DNA of 64,000 bases from Acidobacteriota bacterium. Its GTDB lineage: Bacteria > Acidobacteriota > Blastocatellia > Pyrinomonadales > Pyrinomonadaceae. A model generated the notes under the pieces. It searched no databases and was not told the DNA's origin. It was given only the letters and a program-made list of their open reading frames with translations. Within the stretch, counting starts at the first letter, position 1; each line of letters begins with the position of its first letter. The position numbers and the translations under genes were made by a program. The stretch spans positions 62,001 to 126,000 of the forward strand of contig JAFAVK010000023.1 of the NCBI GenBank assembly GCA_019242475.1, given 5' to 3'. Shown here piece by piece: positions 1 through 7,473 of this stretch.

Positions 1-512
1 CCTTTTTTGGCGGCACCTTTCCGCGCGCCCTTCTTCGCGAGCCGTTTGGGCTTGGGGCGTTCGGCGTGCGCGGCGCGGAGGTAGGCGTCGAGGTCGAGGC
101 CGAAGAGTTCTTTGACCTTGGCGGAGATGGTCGGGAGCACGACCTCGGCGAAGCCGGACAACTCCGCGACGACGTGCTCGCCGGTGGTGACGGTCTTGCG
201 GCGGCCGCGGGGGCGCGGCTCCTCCTTCTCGTCGAAGGCGCGCGCGATGCCGAAGCCGACGAGGATGCCGACCGAGACGGCGCCCGCGCCCCAGACCAGG
301 GGGTTGCGCTCGAACTCCGTCCGCCAGTCGAGCACCTCGCCGACGCCCTCCTTCACGCTCTCGACCGTCTCGCGCACCTCCTCATACTGGTGCGTGACGA
401 CCGACTTGATCTCGGCGACCGTCTCGCTGATCGACTCGCGCGCCTCCTCCATCTGCTGCCGCAGCGCGGCCTTGCTCTCGGGCTCCGCGGCGTCCACACG
501 CTTCCTGCTCAT
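1..512 (-). CDS. DUF3618-like single-pass membrane protein, 3'-truncated by the window edge
   Basis: This frame is open on the minus strand from an ATG at 512 to the window edge, giving at least 170 residues; the stop lies outside. The N-terminal third is a charged, probably coiled-coil segment (EEARESISETVAEIK, then a second helix around HQYEEVRETVESVKEGV), followed by one hydrophobic segment (about residues 70-90, GAGAVSVGILVGFGIA). The rest is basic and ends in a Lys/Arg/Ala-rich tail. This order resembles DUF3618/YqjD-type small membrane proteins; the name is an inference. A GAGG sequence lies upstream of the ATG. The gene is divergent from the DUF2231 gene at 773. Confidence 0.6.
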   Translation of the reverse strand, partial: MSRKRVDAAEPESKAALRQQMEEARESISETVAEIKSVVTHQYEEVRETVESVKEGVGEVLDWRTEFERNPLVWGAGAVSVGILVGFGIARAFDEKEEPRPRGRRKTVTTGEHVVAELSGFAEVVLPTISAKVKELFGLDLDAYLRAAHAERPKPKRLAKKGARKGAAKK

Positions 513-772
513 CGGCCGTCCCTCGTCCGTCGGGATGAAATAACTTCGGGGCCGAGTATAGCAACTTTCGGCCGGCCGCGGACGAGAGCAGAACGCTTTA
601 CAGCACGCGGCCGCGGAAGTATCTTTAAACCGGACGACTCCCCTGAACATGCAGCCGAACCGAAGCGAGAGGCACCGGTACGTCGCGACGGCCGCGACGG
701 CTCCTTGAGATTTACGCCAACTCGCGGACAAACCCTTGCGCTAGGTTTGAGCAAACAAGGAGGAGTAAGAAC

Positions 773-1300
773 ATGGAGAGTAGAGCCAAGGCCCTCGGGC
801 ACCCGATCCACCAGATGCTGATCCCGTTCCCGTTCGGGCTGCTCGCCACCGCGGTCATCTTCGACATCGTCTACCTGCTCGTGTCGAACCCTTCGACGGC
901 CGACACGCTCGCGACGGTCGCCTTCTGGATGATCGCGGCGGGGATCGTCGGCGGCCTCGTCGCCGCGCCCTTCGGCCTCATCGACTACCTCGCCATCCCC
1001 TCGGGGACGCGCGCCAAGTCGGTGGGCCTGCTGCACGGGGTCGGCAACGTCTTCGTGCTGGTCTTGTTCGCCTTGAGCCTGTGGGTGCGCTACAACGCGC
1101 CGACCGCGGCGCACCGCCCGACGACGGCCGCGCTCGTCGCCTCGTTCGTCGCCTTCGTGCTGGCGGGCGCGACGGGCTGGCTCGGCGGCGAGCTGGTTGA
1201 CCGCCTCGGCGTCGGCGTGGACGACGGCGCGCACCTCGACGCGCCCAACTCGCTCACCACCAGCTCGGCGCACGGCGACGCGCACGGGAACGTGCTGTAA
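773..1300 (+). CDS. DUF2231-family membrane protein
   Basis: A 175-residue integral membrane protein with four hydrophobic segments (roughly residues 16-36, 48-72, 80-102 and 116-136). It has the DUF2231 pattern: a short N-terminal stretch with GHPIHQMLIPFP, then paired helices, with a loop carrying GLIDYLAIPSGTRA. The GHPIH motif is typical of this family, whose members are suspected to bind heme or cytochrome partners but have no settled function. An AGGAGG ribosome-binding site sits 7-8 nt before the ATG. The C-terminus is Asp/His-rich and likely soluble. It is followed by a long hairpin. Confidence 0.85.
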   Translation: MESRAKALGHPIHQMLIPFPFGLLATAVIFDIVYLLVSNPSTADTLATVAFWMIAAGIVGGLVAAPFGLIDYLAIPSGTRAKSVGLLHGVGNVFVLVLFALSLWVRYNAPTAAHRPTTAALVASFVAFVLAGATGWLGGELVDRLGVGVDDGAHLDAPNSLTTSSAHGDAHGNVL

Positions 1301-1304
1301 AGGT

Positions 1305-1382
1305 AATGATGAATGATGAGTGATGAATGATGAATATCGCCGTGTCGGGTTATTCATCATTCATCACTCATCATTCATCACT
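1305..1382. repeat. Heptad-word inverted repeat (word AATGATG)
   Basis: The arms at 1305-1336 and 1351-1382 match at 31 of 32 positions around a 14-nt loop. Each arm is itself a tandem of 7-nt words (AATGATG, AATGATG, AGTGATG, AATGATG). It separates two same-direction genes. The left arm's first 30 bases are identical to the element at 37921. Confidence 0.95.
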
Positions 1383-1396
1383 TGAAAGGTTTCTGA

Positions 1397-2461
1397 ATGA
1401 GCAACCCGACGAAGCGGCCCGAGGTGGTCGTCATCACGGGGGCGAGCGCGGGCGTGGGGCGCGCGTGCGTGCGCGAGTTCGCGCGGCGCGGGGCGCACGT
1501 CGCGCTGGTCGCGCGCGGGCTCGACGGGCTCGAAGGCGCGCGCCGCGAGGTCGAGCGCGCGGGCGGGCGGGCGCTCGTGCTGCCTCTGGACGTGGCGGAC
1601 GCCGACGCCGTCGAGCACGCGGCCGAAGTGACCGAGCGCGAGCTGGGGCCGATTGACGTGTGGGTCAACAACGCGATGCTCTCGGTCTTCTCGCCCGTCT
1701 CGAAGATGAGGCCCGAGGAGTACAGGCGCGTGACCGAGGTCACGTACCTCGGCTACGTCTACGGCACGCTCGCGGCGCTCCGGCGGATGCGGCCGCGCGA
1801 CCGCGGCTGCATCGTCCAGGTCGGCTCGGCGCTCGCCTACCGCGGCATCCCTTTGCAGTCGGCCTACTGCGCGGCGAAGCACGCCGTCCAGGGCTTCATG
1901 GACTCCCTGCACGCGGAGCTGATTCACGACGGCTCGAACGTGCGCGTGACGATGGTGCAGCTGCCGGCGGTCAACACGCCGCAGTTCGATTGGGTGAAGT
2001 CGCGCCTGCCGCGAGAGCCGCAGCCCGTGGGGCCGATCTTCCAGCCGGAGGTCGCGGCGCGCGCAATCTACTGGGCGGCGCACAACGAGCGGCGAGAGCT
2101 TTACGTCGGCTGGCCGACGGTCAAGGCCATCGTCGGCGACAAGCTCGCGCCCGAGGTCGGTGACTGGTACGTCGCGCACTACGCGTACGAAGAGCAGGAG
2201 ACGGACGAGCCGGTCGCGCCCGACCGCCGCGACAACCTCTGGGAGCCGGTGCCCGGCGACCACGGCGCGCACGGCCGCTTCGACGAGCGCGCGTCGGACA
2301 CGAGCGCGCAGCTCTGGGCGACGACGCACCGCGGCCTCTTCGCGCTCGCGGGCGTCGGCGCGCTTCTCGCCGCCGCGGCCGCCAAGCTCCTGCTCGACGC
2401 GCGCGACCGCCGCTTCGCAGACACACAGCTCGAACGCTTCCGCGAAAGCGGAGTGATGTAA
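1397..2461 (+). CDS. SDR-family oxidoreductase with C-terminal membrane tail
   Basis: A 354-residue classical short-chain dehydrogenase/reductase. Residues 8-35 give the Rossmann start with the glycine motif TGASAGVGR, VNNAM stands in the NNAG position, and the catalytic pair is in SAYCAAKHA (YxxxK), preceded by the Ser of QVGSALAY. The domain ends near residue 250; the extra 100 residues are acidic and finish with a hydrophobic segment (FALAGVGALLAAAAAKLLL) that could anchor the protein in the inner membrane. The substrate cannot be told from sequence. AAAGG lies about 8 nt before the ATG. The stop codon touches the next inverted repeat. Confidence 0.88.
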   Translation: MSNPTKRPEVVVITGASAGVGRACVREFARRGAHVALVARGLDGLEGARREVERAGGRALVLPLDVADADAVEHAAEVTERELGPIDVWVNNAMLSVFSPVSKMRPEEYRRVTEVTYLGYVYGTLAALRRMRPRDRGCIVQVGSALAYRGIPLQSAYCAAKHAVQGFMDSLHAELIHDGSNVRVTMVQLPAVNTPQFDWVKSRLPREPQPVGPIFQPEVAARAIYWAAHNERRELYVGWPTVKAIVGDKLAPEVGDWYVAHYAYEEQETDEPVAPDRRDNLWEPVPGDHGAHGRFDERASDTSAQLWATTHRGLFALAGVGALLAAAAAKLLLDARDRRFADTQLERFRESGVM

Positions 2462-2544
2462 TTTTGGATTTTTGATTTTCGATTTGGTGACGGCCACGGG
2501 GCTTCCTTCAAATCGCAAATCGAAAATCCAAAATCGAAAATCCT
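2461..2544. repeat. Heptad-word inverted repeat (word ATTTTGG/ATTTTCG)
   Basis: The left arm, about 2461-2486, is built of ATTTTGG, ATTTTTG and ATTTTCG. The right arm, about 2509-2544, is built of AAATCGA and AAATCCA words and is complementary with a few mismatches. It starts at the last base of the SDR stop codon. It is strikingly AT-rich against the GC-rich surroundings. Confidence 0.85.
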
Positions 2545-2559
2545 TCAGGGGAGGTGAGG

Positions 2560-3207
2560 ATGGCGACTAAGAAGAACAGGGGCGTGCTGGACACGGCGCG
2601 CAAGGTTGTGAGCGAGGTGGTGGACACGGCGGCGCGTGTCGTCGGGCAGGCCGGCGAGACGGCCGCGGGGCTCGCCAACTCGGCGATGGACACGGCCGCC
2701 GGCGCCGTCGCGAGCGTCAGCCCGACCGCGGGCGAGCTGGTGCGCCCGGAGCCCTCGACCAAGCGCGCCGTCGAAGGGGCCGCGCGCCAGAACACGCGGC
2801 GGGCGCGCGCGCAGGCGGAGGCCGCGCAGGACGCGGGCGGCGCGGTCGCGGACGCCGCCGAAGACCTGGGCGAAGCCGCCTCCGACGCCGCGAGCCGCGC
2901 GCGGAAGTCCGCGGGCAAGGCCGCGCGAAGCGCTTCGAAGTCGGCCGGCGCCGCGGCGCGCAGTGCGAAGAAGTCCGCGCGCAAGGTCGCACGTCAGGCG
3001 TCGAAGTCCGCCCGCAAGGCCGCCCGCGCGACCTCAAAGTCTGCCGGCAAGGTCGCGCGGCAGGCTTCCAAGTCTGCCGGCAAGGTCGCGCGCAAGGCTT
3101 CGGGCAAGGGCGGTTCCAAGTCTGCGTCGAAGCGTTCCGCCGGACGCCCTGCGGCACGAAAAACTTCGGGCAAGAAGTCCGCGGCCAAGAAGGGGCGCGG
3201 GCGCTGA
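2560..3207 (+). CDS. Histone H1-like Lys/Ala-rich basic protein
   Basis: A 215-residue low-complexity protein. The first ~100 residues are Ala/Val-rich and amphipathic (repeats around TARKVVSEVVDTAARVVGQ). From about residue 110 the protein is a tandem of short basic units such as KSARKAAR, KSAGKVARQAS and KSAGKVARKAS, resembling the C-terminal tail of eukaryotic histone H1 and bacterial AlgP/HctB-like proteins. A DNA-binding or nucleoid-compacting role is inferred from composition only. The ATG at 2560 is preferred over the GTG at 2554 because AGGGGAGG lies at the right distance from it. Confidence 0.75.
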   Translation: MATKKNRGVLDTARKVVSEVVDTAARVVGQAGETAAGLANSAMDTAAGAVASVSPTAGELVRPEPSTKRAVEGAARQNTRRARAQAEAAQDAGGAVADAAEDLGEAASDAASRARKSAGKAARSASKSAGAAARSAKKSARKVARQASKSARKAARATSKSAGKVARQASKSAGKVARKASGKGGSKSASKRSAGRPAARKTSGKKSAAKKGRGR

Positions 3208-3232
3208 GGCGGCGGCCCCCGCACCCGAAGAC

Positions 3233-3933
3233 ATGCGGACGACCTTCTGCATCGCGCTCGCCTCGCTCCTGCTCCTGAACGTCATGGCACAGAACGCCAG
3301 GGAGGCCGCGCGGCCGCGCGCACGCGACATCGGCCTGCGCGTGGGCGTGCTGCCCGCGGGCTGACTCGATGCCATCACGGACGTTGAGGGCGTGCGGGTC
3401 GGTCACACGACTCTGATTAAAGGGGAGGACGTGCGCACCGGCGTGACGGCCGTGCTGCCGCACGGCGGGAACCTCTTTCGGGAGAAGGTGCCGGCGGCGG
3501 TCTTCGTCGGCAACGGGCCGCCGCTTTAGACGGAGACCGCGCCGACGGCTCGTGCGTCGTCGTCGTCGCCACCGACGCGCCGCTCGACGCGCGCAACCTG
3601 CGGCGCCTCGCCGCGCGCGCCATGCTCGGCCTCGCCCGCACCGGCTCTCCTTCGACCAACGGCAGCGGCGATTACTGTATCGCCTTCAGCACCGCGCCCC
3701 AGAACAGAATCAAGCACGGCGAGACCGCGCCCCGCCGCGTCGAACTCCTCCCCAACGACTCGATGTCGCCGCTCTTCCTCGCCTGCGTCGAGGCGACCGA
3801 GGAGGCCGTCTACAACTCCCTGCTGCGCGCCACGACCGTCGAGGGCCGCAACGGGACGCGCGTCGAGGCGCTGCCGATTGACAGAACAATCGAGATTCTG
3901 AAGAAGTATAAAGCGATACAGGGAGGGCCTTGA
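3233..3933 (+). pseudogene. Broken P1-family (DmpA-type) aminopeptidase
   Basis: The frame from ATG 3233 gives a signal-like leader and then the family's N-terminal signature, but a TGA at 3362-3364 interrupts it (LPAG-stop-LDAITDVEGVRVGHT). Reading continues through KVPAAVFVGNGPP until a TAG near 3526. The C-terminal part resumes in another frame (SCVVVVATDAPLDARNL, then LARTGSPSTNGSGDYCIAF) and ends at 3933. DmpA-like N-terminal nucleophile hydrolases are about 350 residues and self-cleave just before the Ser of this SxVVVxATDAP motif; here roughly 130-150 central residues are missing, with one frame change and two stops. The original role was probably cleavage of N-terminal amino acids or D-peptides. 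Confidence 0.85.
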
Positions 3934-4325
3934 TGGACGAAGAGGAAGAGGAGCGGCGCGGGGCGGGCGGGACGCAGGGCGGGGTCGGCGAGTTCCTGCT
4001 GGGCTTGGGGATGAGCGTCGCCGGGGCGTACCTGCTGACGCAGCACGTGACGGTGACGAGCGGCTACTGGACTCTGTGGGGCTACAACGCTTTCGGCCTC
4101 AGCCTGCTCCCGCTCCTCTTCGGCATCGGCCTGCTCTTCTTCAACGGCCGCTCCATCGCCGGGTGGCTCCTCACCTTCGCCGGCGTCGTCATCATCCTCG
4201 CCGGCATCATCTCCAACCTCGGCGTCTACTTCCAGCCGACCAGCCTCTTCAACACCCTCGTCATGCTCGTCCTGCTCGCCGGAGGCATCGGCCTCGTCGC
4301 CCGAAGCTTACGCCCGCACATGTGA
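3933..4325 (+). CDS. Small four-helix membrane protein of unknown function
   Basis: A 130-residue protein beginning with a very acidic stretch (MDEEEEERRG), then a Gly-rich segment and four hydrophobic segments (about residues 20-40, 48-70, 73-95 and 106-124). I do not recognise a family. A GGGAGGG ribosome-binding site at 3921-3927 supports the ATG at 3933 over the TTG at 3930. The ATG overlaps the last base of the stop of the upstream peptidase remnant, so the two were probably co-transcribed. It is followed by the 21-bp palindromic array. Confidence 0.75.
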   Translation: MDEEEEERRGAGGTQGGVGEFLLGLGMSVAGAYLLTQHVTVTSGYWTLWGYNAFGLSLLPLLFGIGLLFFNGRSIAGWLLTFAGVVIILAGIISNLGVYFQPTSLFNTLVMLVLLAGGIGLVARSLRPHM

Positions 4326-4336
4326 TTCTCACATCC

Positions 4337-4594
4337 AGGCGTGCGCCTGTCATGCGCACGCCTGGGAATGCGATGCGCACGCGCGGGAATGCCATTCCGT
4401 CGCATGGGAATGGCATTCCGTCGCGCGGGAATAGCATTCCCACACGTGGGAATGGCGTTCCGTCGCATGGGAATGGCGTTCCCACGGCCGGGAATGGCAT
4501 TCCCACGCGTGGAAATAGCGTTCCCACGGCTGGGAATGGCGTTTCCACGCGTGGAAACGCCGTTTCCAGCCGTGGGAATGCCCTGCGCGCCCGA
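4337..4594. repeat. Array A: 11-unit, 21-bp tandem palindromic repeat
   Basis: After a perfect 10-bp stem with 7-nt loop (4337-4363), eleven units follow at exactly 21-bp spacing, starting at 4364, 4385, 4406, 4427, 4448, 4469, 4490, 4511, 4532, 4553 and 4574. The typical unit core is the palindrome GGAATGGCATTCC, variants being GGAATGCCATTCC and GGAAACGCCGTTTCC; the 7-8 nt between cores is often itself self-complementary (CACGCGTG, CACACGTG). Because 21 is a multiple of 3, all six frames stay open and translate to heptapeptide repeats, which I take as a by-product. The array fills the gap between two convergent genes. Confidence 0.95.
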
Positions 4595-4610
4595 GCGGAG
4601 GGTATTCCGG

Positions 4611-6737
4611 TCAGGGTTTTTCGCGTTTGACGGCGTGCGGGTTGGTGGAGCGCTCGCCGCGCTTGCGGGTGGACTTGCGGCGGCGCCTGACTTCGCCCGA
4701 GTGGTCTACGGAGCGGATGGGTTGGAGGTCTTCGGCGTCGCCGTCGGGGTCTACGAGGCGCGTCTCGATGTGCTCGTCGGCGATGGTCTCGTCGGTCATG
4801 ACGGTGGGGTCGTCGGGGTGGTGGAGCCCCGCCGACTCGCCTTCGGGCGTAGTCACTAACACGGCCTCGCCGTTCTCCGCCGCGTCTTCCGGCTGGCCGG
4901 CGAGGGCGCGCTGGCGTCGGAAGTGCTCGTAGATGTCTTCGGCGGTCTTGCGGCCGACGAAGGGCGTGAGCTGTTCGACCGTGGCCTCGGCCACCTTCTG
5001 GATGGAGCCGAGGTTGCGGAGCAGGCGGTTCTTGCGCTTCTCGCCGACGCCGGGGATGGCCGTCAGCTCCGAAGTGAAGTCGCGCAGCTCGCGCCGCTTG
5101 CGGTGGTAGGTGACGGCCGTGCGGTGCGTCTCGTCGCGGATGAGTTGGATGAGGCGCAGGACGGGCGAGTGCGAGTCGAGATAGATGGGCGAGTCCTCGC
5201 TGCCTTTCCGCAGGAGGTGCGAGACGTCGTTGTGGCGGCGCGGCGGTTTGACGACGCCGATCATCGGGATCGCTTCGAGGTCTAGCTCGCGCATCGCCGA
5301 GGCGGCGGCCGAGAGCTGCCCCTTGCCGCCGTCGATCATGACGAGGTCGGGCAGGGGATTGCCCTCGTCGAGCTGCCGCCTGTACCTGCGGAAGACGGCC
5401 TCGCGCATCGAGGCCGGGTCGTTCGAGCCTTCGACCGTTTTGATTTTGAACTTGCGGTACTCCTGCCGGTTCATCTTCCCGTTCTCGCAGACGACCATCC
5501 CGGCGACGTTCTCCGCGCCCGAGATGTTCGACACGTCGAACGACTCGATGCGCGCGGGGAAGCGCGGCAGCTCCAAGACCTCCTGCAACTCTTCGAGCAC
5601 GCGCTCCATGTCGGGCTTGAGGACGCGGAACCTCTGCTCGAAGGCGATGAGCGCGTTCTTCTCCACGAGTTCAATCATCTCGCGCTTCTGCCCGCGCTGC
5701 GGGTCGAGGATGCGCACGCGCCTGCCTTTGCGCTCCTTCAGAGCCTTCTCCAACAACTCGCGGTCTTCGAAATCGACGGGGACGTGTATCTCGCGCGGCA
5801 CGTAGTCGGTCGAATAATATTGAGTCAGCACGTCGGAGAGGAACGACGCCGCGTCGAACGTGTCGTCTTCGGCGAGGTCTTCCCAGAAGAACTCGCGGCG
5901 GCCGACGATCTTGCCCTCGCGCATGGTGAAGAGCTGCAAGGCGAGGCGCGGCCCCTCGCGGTGGAAGCCGAAGATGTCCACGTCGAGGTCTTGCGTGTGC
6001 GCCATCTTCTGCTGCTCGGAGACGGCGAGCACGGTCTTGCGCAGGTCGCGGTACTTGGCCGCCATCTCGAAGCGCATCTCGTCGGACGCCTGCTGCATCC
6101 GCCGCTCGTACTCGTCGGCCAGCTCCCGGTTCTTGCCTTCTAAAAACATCCGCACGTCGCGCACGGCCTCGGCGTACTCGTCGGGCTTGCAGAGGTCTTT
6201 GACGCAGGGGCCGAGGCAGCGCTTGATGTGGTATTCGAGGCAGGGGCGCGGGAGCCGGCCGTCGATCTCGATGTCGCAGGTGCGGAGCTGGAAGGTGCGG
6301 TTGATGAGGTCGATGGTGCGGCGCGCGAGGGCGGCCGGCAGGTACGGCCCGAAGTAGAGCGCGCCGTCGCGCTGGATGCGCCGCGTAATCATCACGCGCG
6401 GGAAGGCTTCGGAGACGGTGAGCTTGAGGTGCGGGTACTGCTTGTCGTCCTTCAGGAGCACGTTGTAGCGCGGCTTGTGCTGCTTGATGAGGTTCGATTC
6501 GAGGACGAGCGCCTCGACCTCGGTGTCGGTGACGATGAATTCGAGGTCTGTGATGCGCTTGACCAGCTCGCGCGTCTTGCGGTCGTGGCCGCGCCCCGAC
6601 TGGAAGTAGGAGCGGACGCGGTTGCGCAGGTTCTTCGCCTTGCCGACGTAGATGATTTTCCCGGCGGCGTCCTTGTGCAGGTAGACGCCCGGGGCGGTGG
6701 GCAGGTTCTTCAGTTTCTCTTCCAGGGTCAAGGGCAT
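4611..6737 (-). CDS. uvrC: Excinuclease ABC subunit C
   Basis: A 708-residue UvrC, the nuclease subunit of nucleotide excision repair that makes both incisions around a lesion bound by UvrAB. The GIY-YIG domain is at residues 15-95 (GVYLHKDAAGKIIYVGKAKN), the UVR motif for UvrB contact near 210-235, the RNase H-like 3'-side nuclease near 395-480 (FDVSNISG, MIDGGKGQ) and the helix-hairpin-helix pair near 560-595 (IPGVGEKRKNRLL). About 80-90 residues follow the usual end; this tail is acidic and then Lys/Arg-rich (RRRRKSTRKRGERS) and is longer than in most family members. The ATG at 6737 starts MPLTLEEKL. Confidence 0.97.
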   Translation of the reverse strand: MPLTLEEKLKNLPTAPGVYLHKDAAGKIIYVGKAKNLRNRVRSYFQSGRGHDRKTRELVKRITDLEFIVTDTEVEALVLESNLIKQHKPRYNVLLKDDKQYPHLKLTVSEAFPRVMITRRIQRDGALYFGPYLPAALARRTIDLINRTFQLRTCDIEIDGRLPRPCLEYHIKRCLGPCVKDLCKPDEYAEAVRDVRMFLEGKNRELADEYERRMQQASDEMRFEMAAKYRDLRKTVLAVSEQQKMAHTQDLDVDIFGFHREGPRLALQLFTMREGKIVGRREFFWEDLAEDDTFDAASFLSDVLTQYYSTDYVPREIHVPVDFEDRELLEKALKERKGRRVRILDPQRGQKREMIELVEKNALIAFEQRFRVLKPDMERVLEELQEVLELPRFPARIESFDVSNISGAENVAGMVVCENGKMNRQEYRKFKIKTVEGSNDPASMREAVFRRYRRQLDEGNPLPDLVMIDGGKGQLSAAASAMRELDLEAIPMIGVVKPPRRHNDVSHLLRKGSEDSPIYLDSHSPVLRLIQLIRDETHRTAVTYHRKRRELRDFTSELTAIPGVGEKRKNRLLRNLGSIQKVAEATVEQLTPFVGRKTAEDIYEHFRRQRALAGQPEDAAENGEAVLVTTPEGESAGLHHPDDPTVMTDETIADEHIETRLVDPDGDAEDLQPIRSVDHSGEVRRRRKSTRKRGERSTNPHAVKREKP

Positions 6738-6842
6738 TGACGGACAGTTTATCGCACCGCGCGCGGCCGGCGGAAACGTGTGGCGCGCGCCGCGCGCGGC
6801 GTGCTATCGTCTCGGTTAAAGCGAGGCAAAGTGAGGCTTACC

Positions 6843-7400
6843 ATGACGACCAAAACCGAGTCACTTCTCACAGTCGAAGACCTTGAAGCGCTGCCCGATG
6901 ACGATAACATCTACGAATTGATCGAAGGAGAACTCATCGTGTCGAGCGCGCCAACAGTCATGCATCAACGCGTCATCATGAATTTGGCCAAGGAGATTGC
7001 AAACTATCTCGACCGAACCCCCATTGGCGAAGTTTTACCGACGCCCGGTGTCATCTTTGACAAGCACAACGCCGTCATCCCCGACATAGTATTCCTCACG
7101 AACGAGCAATTGGAGCAGGTCGGTTCTGAGCCGCACATCAAGCTCGCGCCCGCGTTGGCTGTTGAGGTCGTCTCGCCGGGGCGCGCGAACGCGCAGCGCG
7201 ACCGTGTGAGGAAACTGCGGGTGTACGGCAAGTTCGGCGTGGGCGAGTATTGGATTGCAGACCCGGAGGCGCGCACGGTGGAGATATATCGTCCCGCGGG
7301 CGGCGCGCTCGCGCTCGCCGCGACCGTCGGCGGGGACGAAGAGATTACCTCGCCGCTCCTGCCCGGCTTCGCGTGCAAAGCGTCTCGCGTCTTCGGCTAA
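6843..7400 (+). CDS. Uma2-family (DUF820) putative PD-(D/E)XK nuclease
   Basis: A 185-residue Uma2 protein. The fold's signature positions are visible: ELIEGELIVSSAP near residue 20, the acidic residue in VIPDIVFL, LAVEVVSPGRANAQRD, and the basic helix RKLRVYGKFGVGEYWIADP. The family has a restriction-endonuclease-like fold and is abundant in cyanobacteria and Acidobacteriota; its biological role is unsettled. The gene's first half has visibly lower GC than its neighbours, which fits horizontal arrival. The ATG at 6843 has GTGAGG upstream; an in-frame GTG further up at 6780 is unlikely. It converges with the M48 gene across a perfect palindrome. Confidence 0.85.
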   Translation: MTTKTESLLTVEDLEALPDDDNIYELIEGELIVSSAPTVMHQRVIMNLAKEIANYLDRTPIGEVLPTPGVIFDKHNAVIPDIVFLTNEQLEQVGSEPHIKLAPALAVEVVSPGRANAQRDRVRKLRVYGKFGVGEYWIADPEARTVEIYRPAGGALALAATVGGDEEITSPLLPGFACKASRVFG

Positions 7401-7418
7401 GACGGCGACAGCGGAAAG

Positions 7419-7460
7419 AGAAGGAGGACGAGAGTCAACGTTGACTCTCGTCCTCCTTCT
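7419..7460. terminator. Perfect 42-bp palindrome between convergent genes
   Basis: Two 21-nt arms (7419-7439 and 7440-7460) are fully complementary with no loop, centred on AACGTT. The sequence lies between the stops of the Uma2 gene (7400) and the M48 gene (7474), so a bidirectional transcription terminator is likely. A TTACTTTT tract follows on the plus side. Confidence 0.8.
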
Positions 7461-7473
7461 TACTTTTGCCTTC

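Noticed and set aside
3362-3364. TGA in the P1 peptidase as a second selenocysteine codon.
   Set aside because: The position before LDAITDV is not a Cys in this family, the gene also carries a TAG, a frame change and a deletion, and no SECIS-like hairpin is seen.
4364-4594. Array A looks at first like a CRISPR array (regular short repeats and spacers).
   Set aside because: Repeat cores are 13-15 nt, linkers only 6-8 nt and similar to each other, and no cas genes are near. The spacing is a strict 21 bp, unlike CRISPR units of about 60 bp.
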